Shown here: in pieces, positions 35,543 to 47,704 of the stretch
How the letters are laid out: each line of letters opens with the position of its first letter
Numbering within the stretch: the first letter of the stretch is position 1
Assembly (NCBI GenBank): GCA_963930645.1
Contig: CAWVNO010002515.1
Coordinates: 62,001 to 126,000 of the forward strand
Direction of reading: 5' to 3'
DNA from: Salticus scenicus
Lineage: Eukaryota; Arthropoda; Arachnida; Araneae; Salticidae
Length of the DNA stretch: 64,000 nt
Position numbers and translations under genes: made by a program
The notes under the pieces: model-generated
The model's database searches: none
What the model was told of the DNA's origin: nothing
Seen by the model: the letters and a program-made list of their open reading frames with translations, nothing else

Positions 35543-38397
35543 GTGCATTTTTGAAACGTATTGCTTTTCTTTCCGGGGTACGATACAGTTCTGTGTGTTT
35601 TAAGTCTGTATCATATAGAGATGGTACTTGAAGGTATTTACTGAGATATGAACGGGAAAGAAAACACAAACCGTCGTCCGGTGACCAAAATAGGCACGAG
35701 TGCAGTAAACAAAATGAGTTGCCGCTTTGTTTGTAGTACTCGTGCCTACTTTGTTCGCCTTCGCGTATTCTTTCGACACGAAACAATTGTTGCCAATTCT
35801 TGCATTTTATGGTGTTTATTCAAATTAATTAATGCTAGTCAATGCTTTATCGTTACTTACTCAATGTTAATCAATGCTTTAACGTTACTTAATGCTTTAT
35901 TGTTATTTTTAAGCTGAATTTTCTCAAATATTCCTGTTTTAAGTTGTGTCACTTTTCTTGCTAGGGTGCGATTTCTTTAAAAATTATGCACCAAAAAAAA
36001 AAAAAAAAAAAGAAAAAGAAAAGAAAAGAAGTTTTTCTTTTAGATACCGGTATAGAAATGTAAATGATGGATGATTTTTTAATTTTAACCCTTATCTAAA
36101 AAATCCTTTAAAAGTGTTCATTTTACCGTCGATAGCTTTTGAATTTTTACGATAGTTATTCATATATTTTTTATAAATTGCTTAAATCTTATATCTAGTA
36201 AATTATATTTAAAAAAAGTTACCATTTTTGCATACACAGTTTAAAATTATTTCATACGAATGCTCATATTTTATGAATCAGATAGCATATTTATTTTCTA
36301 ATTGCAGAATTATTGCGTTTAATCTATTTTATTTTCTTCTATATACATGAAAAGAAAGTAGAAAAAGAAAATTCGTGAAAATTTTCGAGCTCCATTTTTC
36401 GATGGATTTATCTTTTTTTTTTTTTTTTTTTTTTTTTTGGGGGGGGGGGGGTCTACTAAACACTACTTGACTATTTTTAGAAAATGTCTACCTGACTGTT
36501 CTATGTATCAGTGTATGTTTATCTTGCAAACCAATGAACTAAATTTAACCAAACTTGGTATTTATATTTAGTTGGACCTTGATCTAAACGGCTGCTGATT
36601 GTATTTTGGGATTAATCGTGCAATAAGTGCCGTTGTCATACAATATTTTTCATTATTTTTTAATATGGCAACATAGGACAAAATTTCATATAAATGAGAA
36701 TACTTAGACTTAATTTTAAAGAATGTTTCTGGAATGAATATGAGTTTTTAGAATGGCTTCCTTCCTAGGGGGTAAGTATCCCTCTGGGATATGTAAATTT
36801 TCAATATAAGTATATATATATATATATATATATATCACAATTCTAATAATGTATTGAAAAAAGAAAATTAATCTTTGTCCATGGTTAAAAATTGTAAAAT
36901 CATCAGAAAGGATAATTAAAAAAGAAAAAAAAAAGTCCATTTTTATTTTCTAAGTCATATAACTTAAATTAGTATGATAGGATTTTAGTCTATTTTTCCA
37001 TATAAAGGCATATAGTAACTCAGTTGTGTCCTTTAGCAACGGTTACTATATTCATTCCTTACAATTTCTTTCACGCGATTATTCTCAATTTTATTTTAAG
37101 TATATTTTTTTTTTAACTTGATGCAAGAGATAAAAGAAAAAACATTTTTTAATTGATCTAAATATACAAAAAAGCGTAATAAATAAATAAAATAACTTTT
37201 TTTTTTTTTTTTTTTTTTTTTTACCTTAAAGTATGAAGTTGTGTTTCTTAGTAACGATTATTATATTCATGTCTTAAAATTTGTTTTGCAAGTTTAATCA
37301 CAAATTTAATTTAATATATAGAGATACTTTTTATCATGTTGCCAAATGGAAAAACGTTCTGATAAACTCGGCGAAACACCGCAATTGATGATAACAAAAA
37401 AGCAATAGTCCTGTCGTACTAAAATTATTTTTTTATAATGTAATTTTTAATTAGAATGATTTAAGATTTATTTTTCATTAATTTAATATATGTTTTTAAA
37501 AAATCATATCAATATTTTGAACATAAAAAAATAAATAAAATAAATAAATAAATAAAAAGTTAGTAATATGCAGTAGGTCAAACTACAGCGATTAAATATT
37601 CGTTTCAAACTTATTTAACATTTTCGCAGCTTTTTTCGGTATATATGTAAATTTATGACCTTCGGCGCCAACATTATCGCCATAGTCGAAAACATATGAA
37701 AGGATATATATATATATATATATATATGATATTATAAAATGTGTGTGCTTTTGTTTTATTTTAAAATATGCATGGGTTTCATTCTAAAATGTATATCCAT
37801 ATATTAAAATGTCTGTAAATGTAGTTTTTAGATATTATCTTATATATCTGATGGCCTTTGGCGAGGGTTAGTATAGCACCAATCACTGGTGTTTATTCTG
37901 GGAATCGTAGCTAACAAATATATTGATTTTTAACTCTTCCCACTGAAGTTGAAAAGTGTTTATTACTTCGGGTTGTCTGTCTGTCCGTCCATCTATCCGC
38001 GCTCTAACTCCCTTAAATATTCATGAAACTCAAAAATGTTATTAAAGTTAACTGTTGGGATACTCCCCATTGAAGTGTATAATAAAAGCAGGGCAGATTG
38101 ATACAGCTGAGCTACTATTTGTTAAGTGTAACTAAAATTCTTGCATTATATTTAGCATTCTGGATATGCCCAATAGTATATTCATACAGTTCTTCGGAGG
38201 GGGGGGGGGCTATGTTTTCTTCTTAACAAATAATAATTATTCTGCTACACAGCTAAAAATAATTTTTTTTAATTTCTTTTTTAAACGCATTTATTTATTT
38301 GAGTGAATAAATGAATTGGAACTTTTTTCTTTCATAAATTTATGCACACTTTTATTAGTTATTTAACTGATCTTCTTTTTTTTTTTTTTTTTTTTAG
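35543..38397. other. Last intron, AT-rich, with diverged direct repeats
   Basis: A direct repeat with AGTTGTGT and TATATTCAT blocks occurs near 37,020 and 37,232. A T-run then G-run lies at about 36,413-36,451, and a CTGTCTGTCCGTCC stretch near 37,977. No gene is supported. Confidence 0.4.
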
Positions 38398-38550
38398 AAG
38401 AAGAAGAAATCGGACAAAGCTTAAAGATATAGCGCTAAATGATATAGAGCTAAAGTCACAGCAATCTATTGTTCTTCTAGTAATTCTTCTTTTGTAAAAT
38501 CAATCTAGTATTTCTTCTTTTGTAAAAAAATAAAGATTTTTTGTTTATAT
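38398..38550 (+). CDS. Terminal exon G and 3' UTR of the host gene
   Basis: After a strong T-tract ending TTTTTTAG the phase-0 frame reads KKKKSDKA and stops at TAA (38422-38424). The AATAAA signal at 38529-38534 is followed within 20-30 nt by a T/GT-rich stretch, as expected of a cleavage site. The basic lysine tail suits the K/E-rich exon D. The coding part is 38398-38424; the rest is 3' UTR with an end estimated near 38,550. Confidence 0.5.
38529..38534 (+). promoter_or_regulatory. Polyadenylation signal AATAAA
   Basis: AATAAA 105 nt after the stop codon of exon G, with a GT/T-rich element downstream. Confidence 0.5.
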
Positions 38551-39204
38551 TTCACTTTGGTGTTTTAATTGAGTTCATTTTCCATTTCAGAAATTTGTAT
38601 AAAATTACTTTTGTAAACTTTAAATTTTCAGGAATGGGAAACAAAATAACGCGTTCGTTAAATTTAACTCTGTATGAATGTAATTTATTTTTACTTTCCG
38701 AGCATACACTATGTAAGGAAAGTATTGTAATTATTTAAAAAAAAAAAAAAAAATCGACTATGAGATTTTGATGTAGCTATACGTTCTGAGGATTCCTGTG
38801 TCCATTTGTGCTATTTTTGCTGTGATGAATGTGTGTGTCTGAGTGAACACAATAACGTATAAATGCTCTAATTGATTAAGTTGAAAGTTGGTAGTTTTAC
38901 ACATTAATTAACCGTCGTATGATCTGTATTCATTTTTATTAGGAAAATCTTTATTATTATTGTCTTTGGATTCAAATTATTTTTTGTACGATAGCGTCCA
39001 AATTATTTGATTGAACTAAGACTTTGTGGGTATCTTATAGGCCCTTATCACAGCATTTGTACAGATTTTGGTGAGTGTATGACTTATAGTTCTTTTACGG
39101 GGATACAAATAAAAGTTCTTTATCATTATAGTCTATGGATTCAAACTGTTTGAAGCGTAATAGCATAGAAACGCCTTATCCGATTAAAATAACAATTTGT
39201 AGAT

Positions 39205-39419
39205 ACAGTCGGCTGCAAAATTATTCGAGCACTAGCAATAATCCTTGCCAAAAAAAAGTACACTTAATGCAGTTTTGTTAAATAAATCCTTGTCGAGTCA
39301 TGTTCTTAATCAGTCTAAGACCATGATTCGACAAGGATTTACTTAGCAAAACAGTCTTAAGTGTACTCTTTAAATATAGGAATTATTGGCTAGTGCTCGA
39401 ATAATTTTGCAGCCGACTG
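39205..39419. mobile_element. Foldback MITE, Tc1/mariner-like, diverged copy
   Basis: A 215-bp near-palindrome starting CAGTCGGCTGCAAAATTATT, TA flanked, related to 137-349 but with different terminal 25 bp. Confidence 0.8.
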
Positions 39420-39439
39420 TATATTATAGGTCACTGTAG

Positions 39440-39613
39440 CCAACACCTCCTGTAATAATGCCTCCGAGCTGTGCTCTATCTCATGGAAGATCGGCCGATT
39501 TTATCCAATCAACACTTCCTATGATACATGTTGGATCGTGGGGATAGGATGAAATCGGCCGATCTTCCGTGACGTAGAGCTCAGCTCGGAGGCATTATTA
39601 TAGGTGGTGTTGC
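39440..39613. mobile_element. Second foldback element in the satellite
   Basis: Arms of about 70 bp (ATAATGCCTCCGAGCT and complement, GGAAGATCGGCCGATTT and complement) around a loop. GC-richer than its surroundings, non-coding. Confidence 0.75.
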
Positions 39614-40102
39614 TGTAGCACGATTTATTTGGATTTTTATGAGTGTAGTATTTACAATTCATTTACAAGGATTCAAAATGGAATTTCTTTATCATGACGG
39701 AGTATAGACTCGAATAATTTGAAGTTCTCTAGCGTCTAAACTGCACATTCGATTAGGATATAAATTAATTGCCATGTTATAGATTATTATCACAAGAACC
39801 ATACAGATTTATATAAATGTAGAACTAACTGATCGGGTTTTTTTTCTTACCGATATACAAAGTAGAAAGTTTATACATCTATCAGCTCAAATAATTTGAA
39901 TTTTTTTATAATGTTAAATTGTTTAAAACATAAAATATTAGATGAATATTTCATGTTGCGAGCATTTATATACCTTTTATAGGGACCTGGAAAAGAATCT
40001 GAATACATTACTATTTATTAAATGATATACAACTTGGGCAAAAATATTCAAACAATCTACTATGGCTTTCCTTTTTGTTTATTTAATTACGTCTCTTATT
40101 TA

Positions 40103-40314
40103 CAGTCGGTAACAAAAGTGTTCGAACACTAGCAAAAATTCCTATGTAAAAGAAGTACATTTCATACGGTTTTGTTAAATAAATCCTTGTCGAATCCTGT
40201 TCTTAGTCAGTGTAAGAGCATGTTTCGATAAGGATTTATTTAACAAAACCGTATGAAGTGTACTTTTTTACATAGGAATTTTTGCTAGTGTTCGGACACT
40301 TTTGTTACCGACTG
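40103..40314. mobile_element. Foldback MITE, Tc1/mariner-like, copy 2
   Basis: A close relative of 137-349 with the same ends and TA flanks. Confidence 0.85.
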
Positions 40315-40809
40315 TACATTTATTTAAGGCAATATAAAATATGCTGAAAGGGAGTGGAGTCATTCCAGATTTTTAGTATTATAAGAGTTTGGGGGAAAAG
40401 GCATTGCTTAAACGCAGCGTGCATATATTTTATAAATTAAATCTATTATTGAGTGCAACAAAGGTATTGTGTGCAAAAGAGGAGCCAGGTAACAATGATG
40501 TTTTCAAAATACGTACCTCAAACTTTCCGAATAATGCATAAAAACAGACTATTTTTTGTGAATATATTTTATGCTATGTATGCAGACCATAATAAATGCA
40601 ACTGCCATAGTTTCATTGACTATTAATAATAACTGTAATTTTGATATTTCCTTTTTGATTTTACTAAATATACTTTTTCATACATATAATGATAAATTTT
40701 TAAAAATATTTGTTACTTTTATATTTTTTTATTCATTGTTCTTACTATAGCACAATTTAAATTAAAACAATCAGTTTGTATTAATTGCCATTTCTCAAAT
40801 TCATTAAAG

Positions 40810-41310
40810 CTGAGCAATGTGCAGTAGTTCGAATGCACGAAGCTTTTGAAATTAATGTGTTCAGAGAATTTCTTTTTTATTGAGATATATTGGGATTTCC
40901 AAATTTTTTATTACAATATAAAAAAGGGGCCTCGGAGGCCCTCTATGCTGCAAAACATAAAAGCAGTACATAATTTTAAACAGATTTTTTCCTCTTAATA
41001 CGGATCTGCAAAGAAAAAGTATGGTTTATATTTTTTAAAAAATGAAGTTTGTGACACTTGGGGCCCCCAGAAGCCCCAGGGATCCAATAGTGATACCTCA
41101 TGTGACAGATTGTTTAAATCCATGAAACTTTTGCAATCAATGTTTTCGGCAAATTTGCTTTCCTTTCGAGATATTTGGTCTTATGAAACACAACATAAAA
41201 ATAGAGGCCCCGGGGACCCCTGTGTTTAAAAATATAAAAGCAGTACATAATTTTAAACAGATTTTTTCCGCTTAACACAGATCTGCAAAGAAAATATATG
41301 GCTTCTGTAT
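40810..41310. repeat. Diverged tandem repeat, period about 277 bp
   Basis: The segment AAAAGCAGTACATAATTTTA followed by CAGATTTTTTCC recurs at 40,960 and 41,237, each preceded by a GGCC-rich block. Two units visible. Confidence 0.65.
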
Positions 41311-42014
41311 ATATATCCACAATAAATGGCCCACAATATAACGATTCAAATATTACACACTTGTAACAATGGTTTCAATTCATTGGTTAATCTCAGTTCA
41401 ATATATTTTTTTTCCACATATCATGAATAACATATTTCAGCATTGTTAATTGAAATACATTATTCAGCTTGTGTTGTCTTTGATAAAAATCCACATTAAT
41501 ATATTTATACACTAAGCGACAAAAAAAAAAAGCCGCACTCGGATGTTTTCCTTTTCGGCTTCTACAACCGCCAATTTTATCGTTTAAAAAGCAAATTTTC
41601 GAACAGATTTTACTATGTTGTCCTCCACATACACTTTAGCTTTGAGTCCAGTGTGAAAAACAAAATGCAATTGTCATGAAAATTGTAATTTTAGAATTTG
41701 TTTCAAAAATGGTAAGAATAAGGCAGTTAACGATGCCACAAAAAGTATTAATTTTTGAATGAAAATCAAAAAATATTTTAATACATGAGATGGCAAAATA
41801 ATTAAATGTTAACGAAATATTGGTAAAAGGGTTTTCAGCAAGATAGAAAAGTTTTTGGTCGTTTAAACTGGAAATTTGGTTTTAGGTGGCCACACTGCTC
41901 ATCCAAGCGAGATGACCGTAAGTTAAAAAGCCGTTGTTTATAAAATCGGTTTGTATTATATTTAGAACATAAAAGAGCTTCAGAAAAAGTGTTTAGTAGC
42001 ATAATTATTTTAAC

Positions 42015-42020
42015 TACACT
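42015..42020. other. Target site duplication TACACT, left copy
   Basis: Six bases repeated at 57586-57591 directly outside the opposite end. Six-base duplications are the rule for Polinton/Maverick integration. Confidence 0.8.
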
Positions 42021-42153
42021 AGTAGTGTAAAAAGGGGGGTTCACCAACACGGTGGTGGGACGGTGGGATGATGTGGGTCAGGGTGGAGGGCGCCTCCACC
42101 CTAGACCCACCGTCCCACCACCCTGTTGGTCAACGCCCCCTTTTTACACTACT
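42021..42153. repeat. Left terminal hairpin of the element
   Basis: The outermost 133 nt fold on themselves: AGTAGTGTAAAAAGGGGG pairs with CCCCCTTTTTACACTACT, and CGGTGGTGGGACGGTGGG-like sequence pairs with its complement. An 8-nt insertion in the outer arm and a few mismatches break the symmetry. There is almost no loop. Confidence 0.9.
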
Positions 42154-42683
42154 TAGTCATCATCTTGGACGAGGGGGTGTTGCCACCGGAAGAATAGAAA
42201 CTTTGACTATCATCTTGGATGAGGTTTGGTGGTGCCATCTATAGGGAATTTTGAAGAGTTAGATTTATTTTCCTAAATTTCGGACTTAGTATTTTTTCAC
42301 AATTTCGGGGACTTCAAAATTTTTTCGAAGTGAGATGACGTCACGATCTTTTGAGACTTAGCCTGAAAAGAGATACATACAAAATTTACAATTAGAGAAA
42401 TAAGTGAAAGGAAAATGTATAGAAAAAAGTTAGAAAGAGAATACAAATTTAAGAAAAAAGGTGGAAAGAATAAAGTTAGAAAAAAGAGAAGAGAGAGAAA
42501 GAAAGAGTTCACCTTGAGCGCCTGGGAGACTGCCCTCCCGAGGCCCTGCGGTGCCCCTTTTCACTCCGTAGAGCAAGGCGGGAGTTAGTTCCTTTAAAAA
42601 AAATAAAAAATAAAAATTAAAAGTATCAACCTGATGAACTCATCACATAGTTTTCTGAGGTTGTCTTCAAAGCATGGGTTCAG
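42154..42683. other. Left subterminal region
   Basis: Mirror of 56,896-57,452. Holds a GC-richer patch at 42,514-42,592 and no supported gene; see the candidate exons described for the right arm. Confidence 0.5.
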
Positions 42684-43371
42684 ACAATCTTCATAGGTGC
42701 AGAAACAATTGATATATACAGGGTGCAGAAACAATCTTCATAGGTGCGAAACAATTGATATATACAGGGTGCAGGAACAATCTTCATAGGTGCGAAACAA
42801 TTGATATATACAGGATGCAGGAACAATCTTCATGGATGCAGAAACAATTTAAAAATATACAGGGTGCAGGAACAATCTTCATAGGTGCGAAACAATTGAT
42901 ATATACAGGGTGCAGGAACAATCTTCATAGGTGCAGAAACAATTTAAAATATATACAGGGTGCAGGAAACAATTTAAAAATATATACAGGGTGCAGGAAC
43001 AATCTTCATAGGTGCAGAAACAATTTAAAATATATACAGGGTGCAGGAACAATCTTCATGGATGCAGAAACAATTTAAAAATATACAGGATGCAGGAACA
43101 ATCTTCATAGGTGCAGAAACAATTGATATATACAGGGTGCAGAAACAATCTTCATAGGTGCAGAAACAATTTAAAATATATACAGACTGCAGGAACAATC
43201 TTCATAGATGCAGAAACAATTGATATATACAGGGTGCAGGAACAATCTTCATAGGTGCGAAACAATTGATATATACAGGGTGCAGGAACAATCTTCATGG
43301 TTGCAGAAACAATTGATATATACAGGGTGCAGAAACAATTTAAAAATATATACAAGGTGCAGGAACAATAT
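42684..43371. repeat. 47-bp minisatellite, left arm
   Basis: About fourteen units of 46-50 bp, core GTGCAGGAACAATCTTCATA, alternating between ATTGATATATACAGG and ATTTAAAATATATACAGG versions. It begins just downstream of the polymerase stop codon. The mirror array is at 56208-56895. Confidence 0.9.
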
Positions 43372-43386
43372 ATACAAAAATTTTCA

Positions 43387-46300
43387 CTATGGATGCTGCG
43401 GTATTCTGTAATGGCCATAAGCCAGACTGGTGATTCCATCATCTAGCAGATACCTCTTGTCATCAAAAGGAGATAAACACTTTTTGTTTTGATTAACTGT
43501 ATAGAGTTGATGACGTTCTTGTAGGATTCTGGTTTGTTGCTCATACGTGGCTATCTCCTTTTGCAGGCATTCTTGATAGTCTTGAACACTTAATTTCTTC
43601 CTTACGATGCAGGTTGATATGCCTTTTGCTGTCTTCTTTTCACCACCAGTTGACTGTATGGCATACATTTTTGGCTTTATTCCAATGAATTTGTAAGCAG
43701 CTTGACTGTGGAGTTCGTCTTTAAACTTTCCAAGGACCTTTTTGTTAGTTGTAGAATATAGTGGATGATTTTCTGGATACTCTGAGAAGTCAAAATGGTG
43801 CTGATCTTCCTTCATATCTTGATACATGTCTGCTGTCTGGATACAGTACGTCAAGGAGTCTGTATCCGTAAACAACAAAGTTGCACGACTTTCATACTTT
43901 TTCATAACGAAATTGTAGTGAAAGTCGTACATGAGCAACTTTGCTAATTCAAGGATACAGAAACCCACGTATATTGGCCTATTCATCAGGATGGTTGGTT
44001 TTGTTCTCTCCACAGCTACGAGGTTATTGCAAAATTCTTTAAAAGTTGTGAAATTCGGTGATGCAACTAATTTTTGGGCTCTGACTTCATTGTTACACAG
44101 TTCTATGTTACGACGTTTTCTCAAATTTTCGATGGTCTTTCCATAGACGCTATTGTTCAACAGTTTAAAGAAATCTTTCTCAAAACTATTGTTTGCAGAT
44201 TTTCGTTTATCTGTGTTGAAGTCTACATACTTTTTTAGCCAGGGTGCTTGTCGAAATTTCAAAACCTTGTTCACTTTTAATAGCTTCATTCCAAGTTTTA
44301 GGTATAACTGTAGATTTCTGTAATGTACAACATATTCTGATTTATTGTAGAGGTTTGGAATGAGTTTGGGTGTTCCTGAATATTTTTGGTTCTGCAACAA
44401 GGACTTGGCATAGGTGGAGAGCATTTCTTCTGTCACGGTCATTTTTTCAGGTGCAAGTGGGTAGCTATTGTGGAGGTCATGCAGATTTGTCGGGTACTCC
44501 AAATTCACTTCAAAAATGAAGCCTTCTGCTGCATCTTCGGATATGTTCATGATGAAATCTTCAGTAATGTGAGAGGGGTCCATCCATTGAAACTTGCCAT
44601 AAGGCATGTACTGGGACATAGCCCAACCGTAAAGGTTGTTCGCATCCCAGTACATGATATAACTAGAAGGCTTACTTGAGTCGTAGTGAGGAGTGTGCGG
44701 GTTGTTCGCAACAGCGAAACGGTGTGAAATCTGCGACACACCCCCGCGCACCCCTTTTTCAATAAACAGCAGCATGTTGATATCCGTAAGCAGCTCTAGC
44801 GTAACATCAGTCATCTTCAGACAGGCTTGCCAGGACAGTCCAGGAGAGGTGTATAAATGGGCAGCATCGATGTTATAATAGTGTAAGCAAAGACTTCTAA
44901 AATTTTGGAACACATCGGCAAGTAGCAAAACATCTGTCTTCACATACAGGTCATGATACTCGCCGAGGTTTCTTATCTGGAAGACTTCCCATATGTTTTT
45001 TGCATGTTGATAATCAGATTCTTCGACGGCTTCGTTCGTGAGAGAGTTGAAAAACGCTGATGGAGGCGGCAACACTGTTTCTTGGAATTTATCAAATCCA
45101 GTAATGTAGTCATAGGGGTATACTCCTTTTCTGGTGAGGAGACTTAGATCGGTACTTTAATTAAAGTGGTCTTTTAGAATGTTAAACTGACTAATATCCA
45201 AATTCTTCACCAACTTTTCTAACGAAGCAGGCAAAAATTGGAAGGAGTCAAGAAATACGAGTTGTACAGGACTGTCAGGTTCTTTCAAAGTGAATGATAT
45301 ATATTTTTCTAACGTTGTTGCGATAACTTGTATCTGATGGTCTTGAAAATGGCCTAATTCTGTCATAATATGGTGGGCATCATAATTCTTCAAGTTGTGG
45401 AAAACCACGGGAATCTTCATAGGCTGCTTAAAATTAAGGTTGCAGCTAGCATGGGCGGCACCTCTAAAAACTCCAGTTTCGTGATTGTGATCCCGAACTT
45501 TAATGCATCCAGGTAACAGGGGTTGAAGACATATGCTGCACCTTGTAGCATTTTGGAAGGCCTCCTCTTCTTGGGCAGAGAGCTTCATAGGCTTAATTTC
45601 TCGTAGTTTGCCTTCAAGGATATCTTTTTCCATGATGATATTTTCTAGAAAATGCTTGACTGCATTCTCTCCTCGATAGCTAAAGATAGGCTTGACGGCT
45701 TTTCCATCAGACCCTACGATTACATAAGCGTAACCGCAGGGTGTATGGCGGGCTGTATGTTGCAGGTAGGAGTTTAATGAGGATGGAGCAGCTGATGCAA
45801 TAGGTTCTAACAAACTTTCAAAGTCTGCGTAGATGATATAGCTGATAGGGTGTTGAAGATGGGTTCCCATGAACTCTAATATATTTTTCTCCTTAGAGGG
45901 CATCTCAATGGCTTGAGCAGTGTGTTTTTTGCAGTTTGTTTCATGATCTTTTAACAAAAGTTCTGTTGAAAAACCATGCAGGCATCTATAACAATAATAC
46001 TGTGTGCACCGATGTTTTGTGCGGTCTCCCATTAATCTGGAAAAGTTCCGTATTAGACAATAGTGGTGGGCACCTTCTTCGTTCGCCAGGAGTAATAAGT
46101 TGATAGCTTCAACATCTTCTACTTCGGAAATTCTTAAAATGGTCACTTTAGAGTTTTCGTAGCCGAAGACGTTGATTCTAAGATTGTTTAGTTTTTCTAT
46201 GAGACCTATTTTTGAGATGGGAACAGGGTACTGAATATTACCCATCTTGATTTCATTTTCATGAGGTAAATAGTGGGAGACTCGATGAGGTTGGCTTGTG

Positions 46301-47702
46301 TAGTCTAAATTCAGTTTGTGTGCTAGCAGGCACCATAGGAAGCACTTGTTATCTCTGTTCTGTATATTTAAGATGGCTTTCTTGGCAAGCAGTTTCGCTG
46401 GCAATTCTTGATAGCTGCTCGCTCTCAAGGGGTTATATTTAGCAGACTTGAATTCTAGGTAGTAGATGTTTCTCAGCACCCAGCCGGAACCTCTCTCTAA
46501 GAACTCTTCGTAGTTTTGAATAATCTTCATGAATCCTACACTTATTTGATCATCAATTAAATCAGGAGTGTGTTGCTGGTAGCAGGGTGTTCTGAAGTAC
46601 GCATCCATAATTTCCAGCTCTCCTTCGGCTGTCTCTCTTTCAAAGCAGACTTTTATTACCAGGTACCATTTGATCGAATCTTTCTCATACAATTCCTGCA
46701 GGATGTTTTCATGTATCTCGGCACGAATAGACTCTAAAAAGATTTTCACATCGTACCGAGTAGCTTCAGTAGGTTCAATGAGCACCGTCTTAAACGTGTT
46801 CAAAGCTTGTGTATAGGGTCGTCTTCGAGAGAGTGGTGGACGAGTCGTTTTCGGTTTCTTCCGGCTCTCACTTAGGCTATTTGAATGCTGAAGTCGCATA
46901 TGGTTCATTAATGATGACTTAGAGGAAAAGGTGGACTGGCATTCTTTGCAGGGGTAGTTATGACTCTTTAGATGAGCGTTGTACTCATCCAGGCGACTAA
47001 ACTTTCGTTGGCATGTAGCACATTGATGGGTGGAAGTGTCAGCATCATGCAACTTCTTATGTCGGTTTAAGGCATCCTTTCTGGAGAACTCCTTCAAACA
47101 CACAGAACAGGAGAAACCCTATAAAAGAATAAAAAACGATTTTTTAATTAAAGTGTTACAATTTTTAATCAAAGTGTTACAACTTTTCAAAATATCACAA
47201 AACAAAAACTTTAAGAAATAATACATACCTTAGAAGGACCGGGCTGAGGATCTACAGATTCTTGTAATTCACTCGTGGACTGATGCGATTTTCGGTGTCT
47301 GTTCAAAGCATCCTTTCTGGAGAATTCCTTATGGCAAATGAGACACACGAACATTTTTTCTGTGTTATGAGTTGACATATGCCGATTCAGTTTTGATCTA
47401 TCCACAAAAGATTTCCCACAAGTAGGGCAAACAGGTCGAACCTATAATAAGAAAGACAATTTTTTAAACTTTTGTAAAAGGGACAATTTTTAAAACTTTT
47501 GTAAAAGGAAACACTCTCATTTTTAATGCAAAATAATACATACCTTAGAAGGTTCAGATTGGGCTTCAGGTTGGGGTTCTGGTTGGGGTTCAGGTTGGGC
47601 GGCGTCGTCCCATTGGGGGTTTCGCCACTCCACATCATTCATCTCGGCAACATCACACAGCATATGAAATTCATCATCGGGTATACCGAAGGAAATACCC
47701 AA
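43387..47702 (-). pseudogene. Left copy of zinc-finger/endonuclease VII/DNA polymerase B gene, disrupted
   Basis: Mirror of the right copy with the same introns: exon 2 at 47702-47544, exon 3 at 47441-47229, exon 4 at 47118-43387. The first exon and promoter of the right copy have no mirror here, so the left copy lacks its own start. In exon 4 a codon that is TCA on the right is TAA here (45152-45154), cutting the frame between the exonuclease and polymerase halves. Downstream, the frame is open to the natural end at 43387 and keeps all polymerase motifs, including DANNLYGWAMS, NNSVYGKT and FTDTDSL, plus the C-terminal 74 residues that the right copy loses. Nothing suggests it is translated whole. 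Confidence 0.85.
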
Positions 47703-47704
47703 CT

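Larger units (their letters stand above)
38780..39960. repeat. Decayed satellite, about 165-178-bp unit, split by two foldback elements
   Basis: A block like CTTTAT(C/T)ATTATAGTCTATGG then ATTCAAA(T/C)T recurs near 38,945, 39,109, 39,675 and 39,853. Removing the two inserted foldback elements, the spacings are about 164, 166 and 178. Confidence 0.65.

Noticed and set aside
42684..43371. Regular repeats resembling a CRISPR array
   Set aside because: Spacers are not unique; units differ only by two alternating spacer types, and the setting is eukaryotic. It is a minisatellite.
42755..43442. Open frames of 96-107 codons across the 47-bp minisatellite, in both orientations and both arms
   Set aside because: They are open because the repeat unit lacks stops in some frames, and mirror-image frames exist on the opposite strand. 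Composition is simple and periodic.
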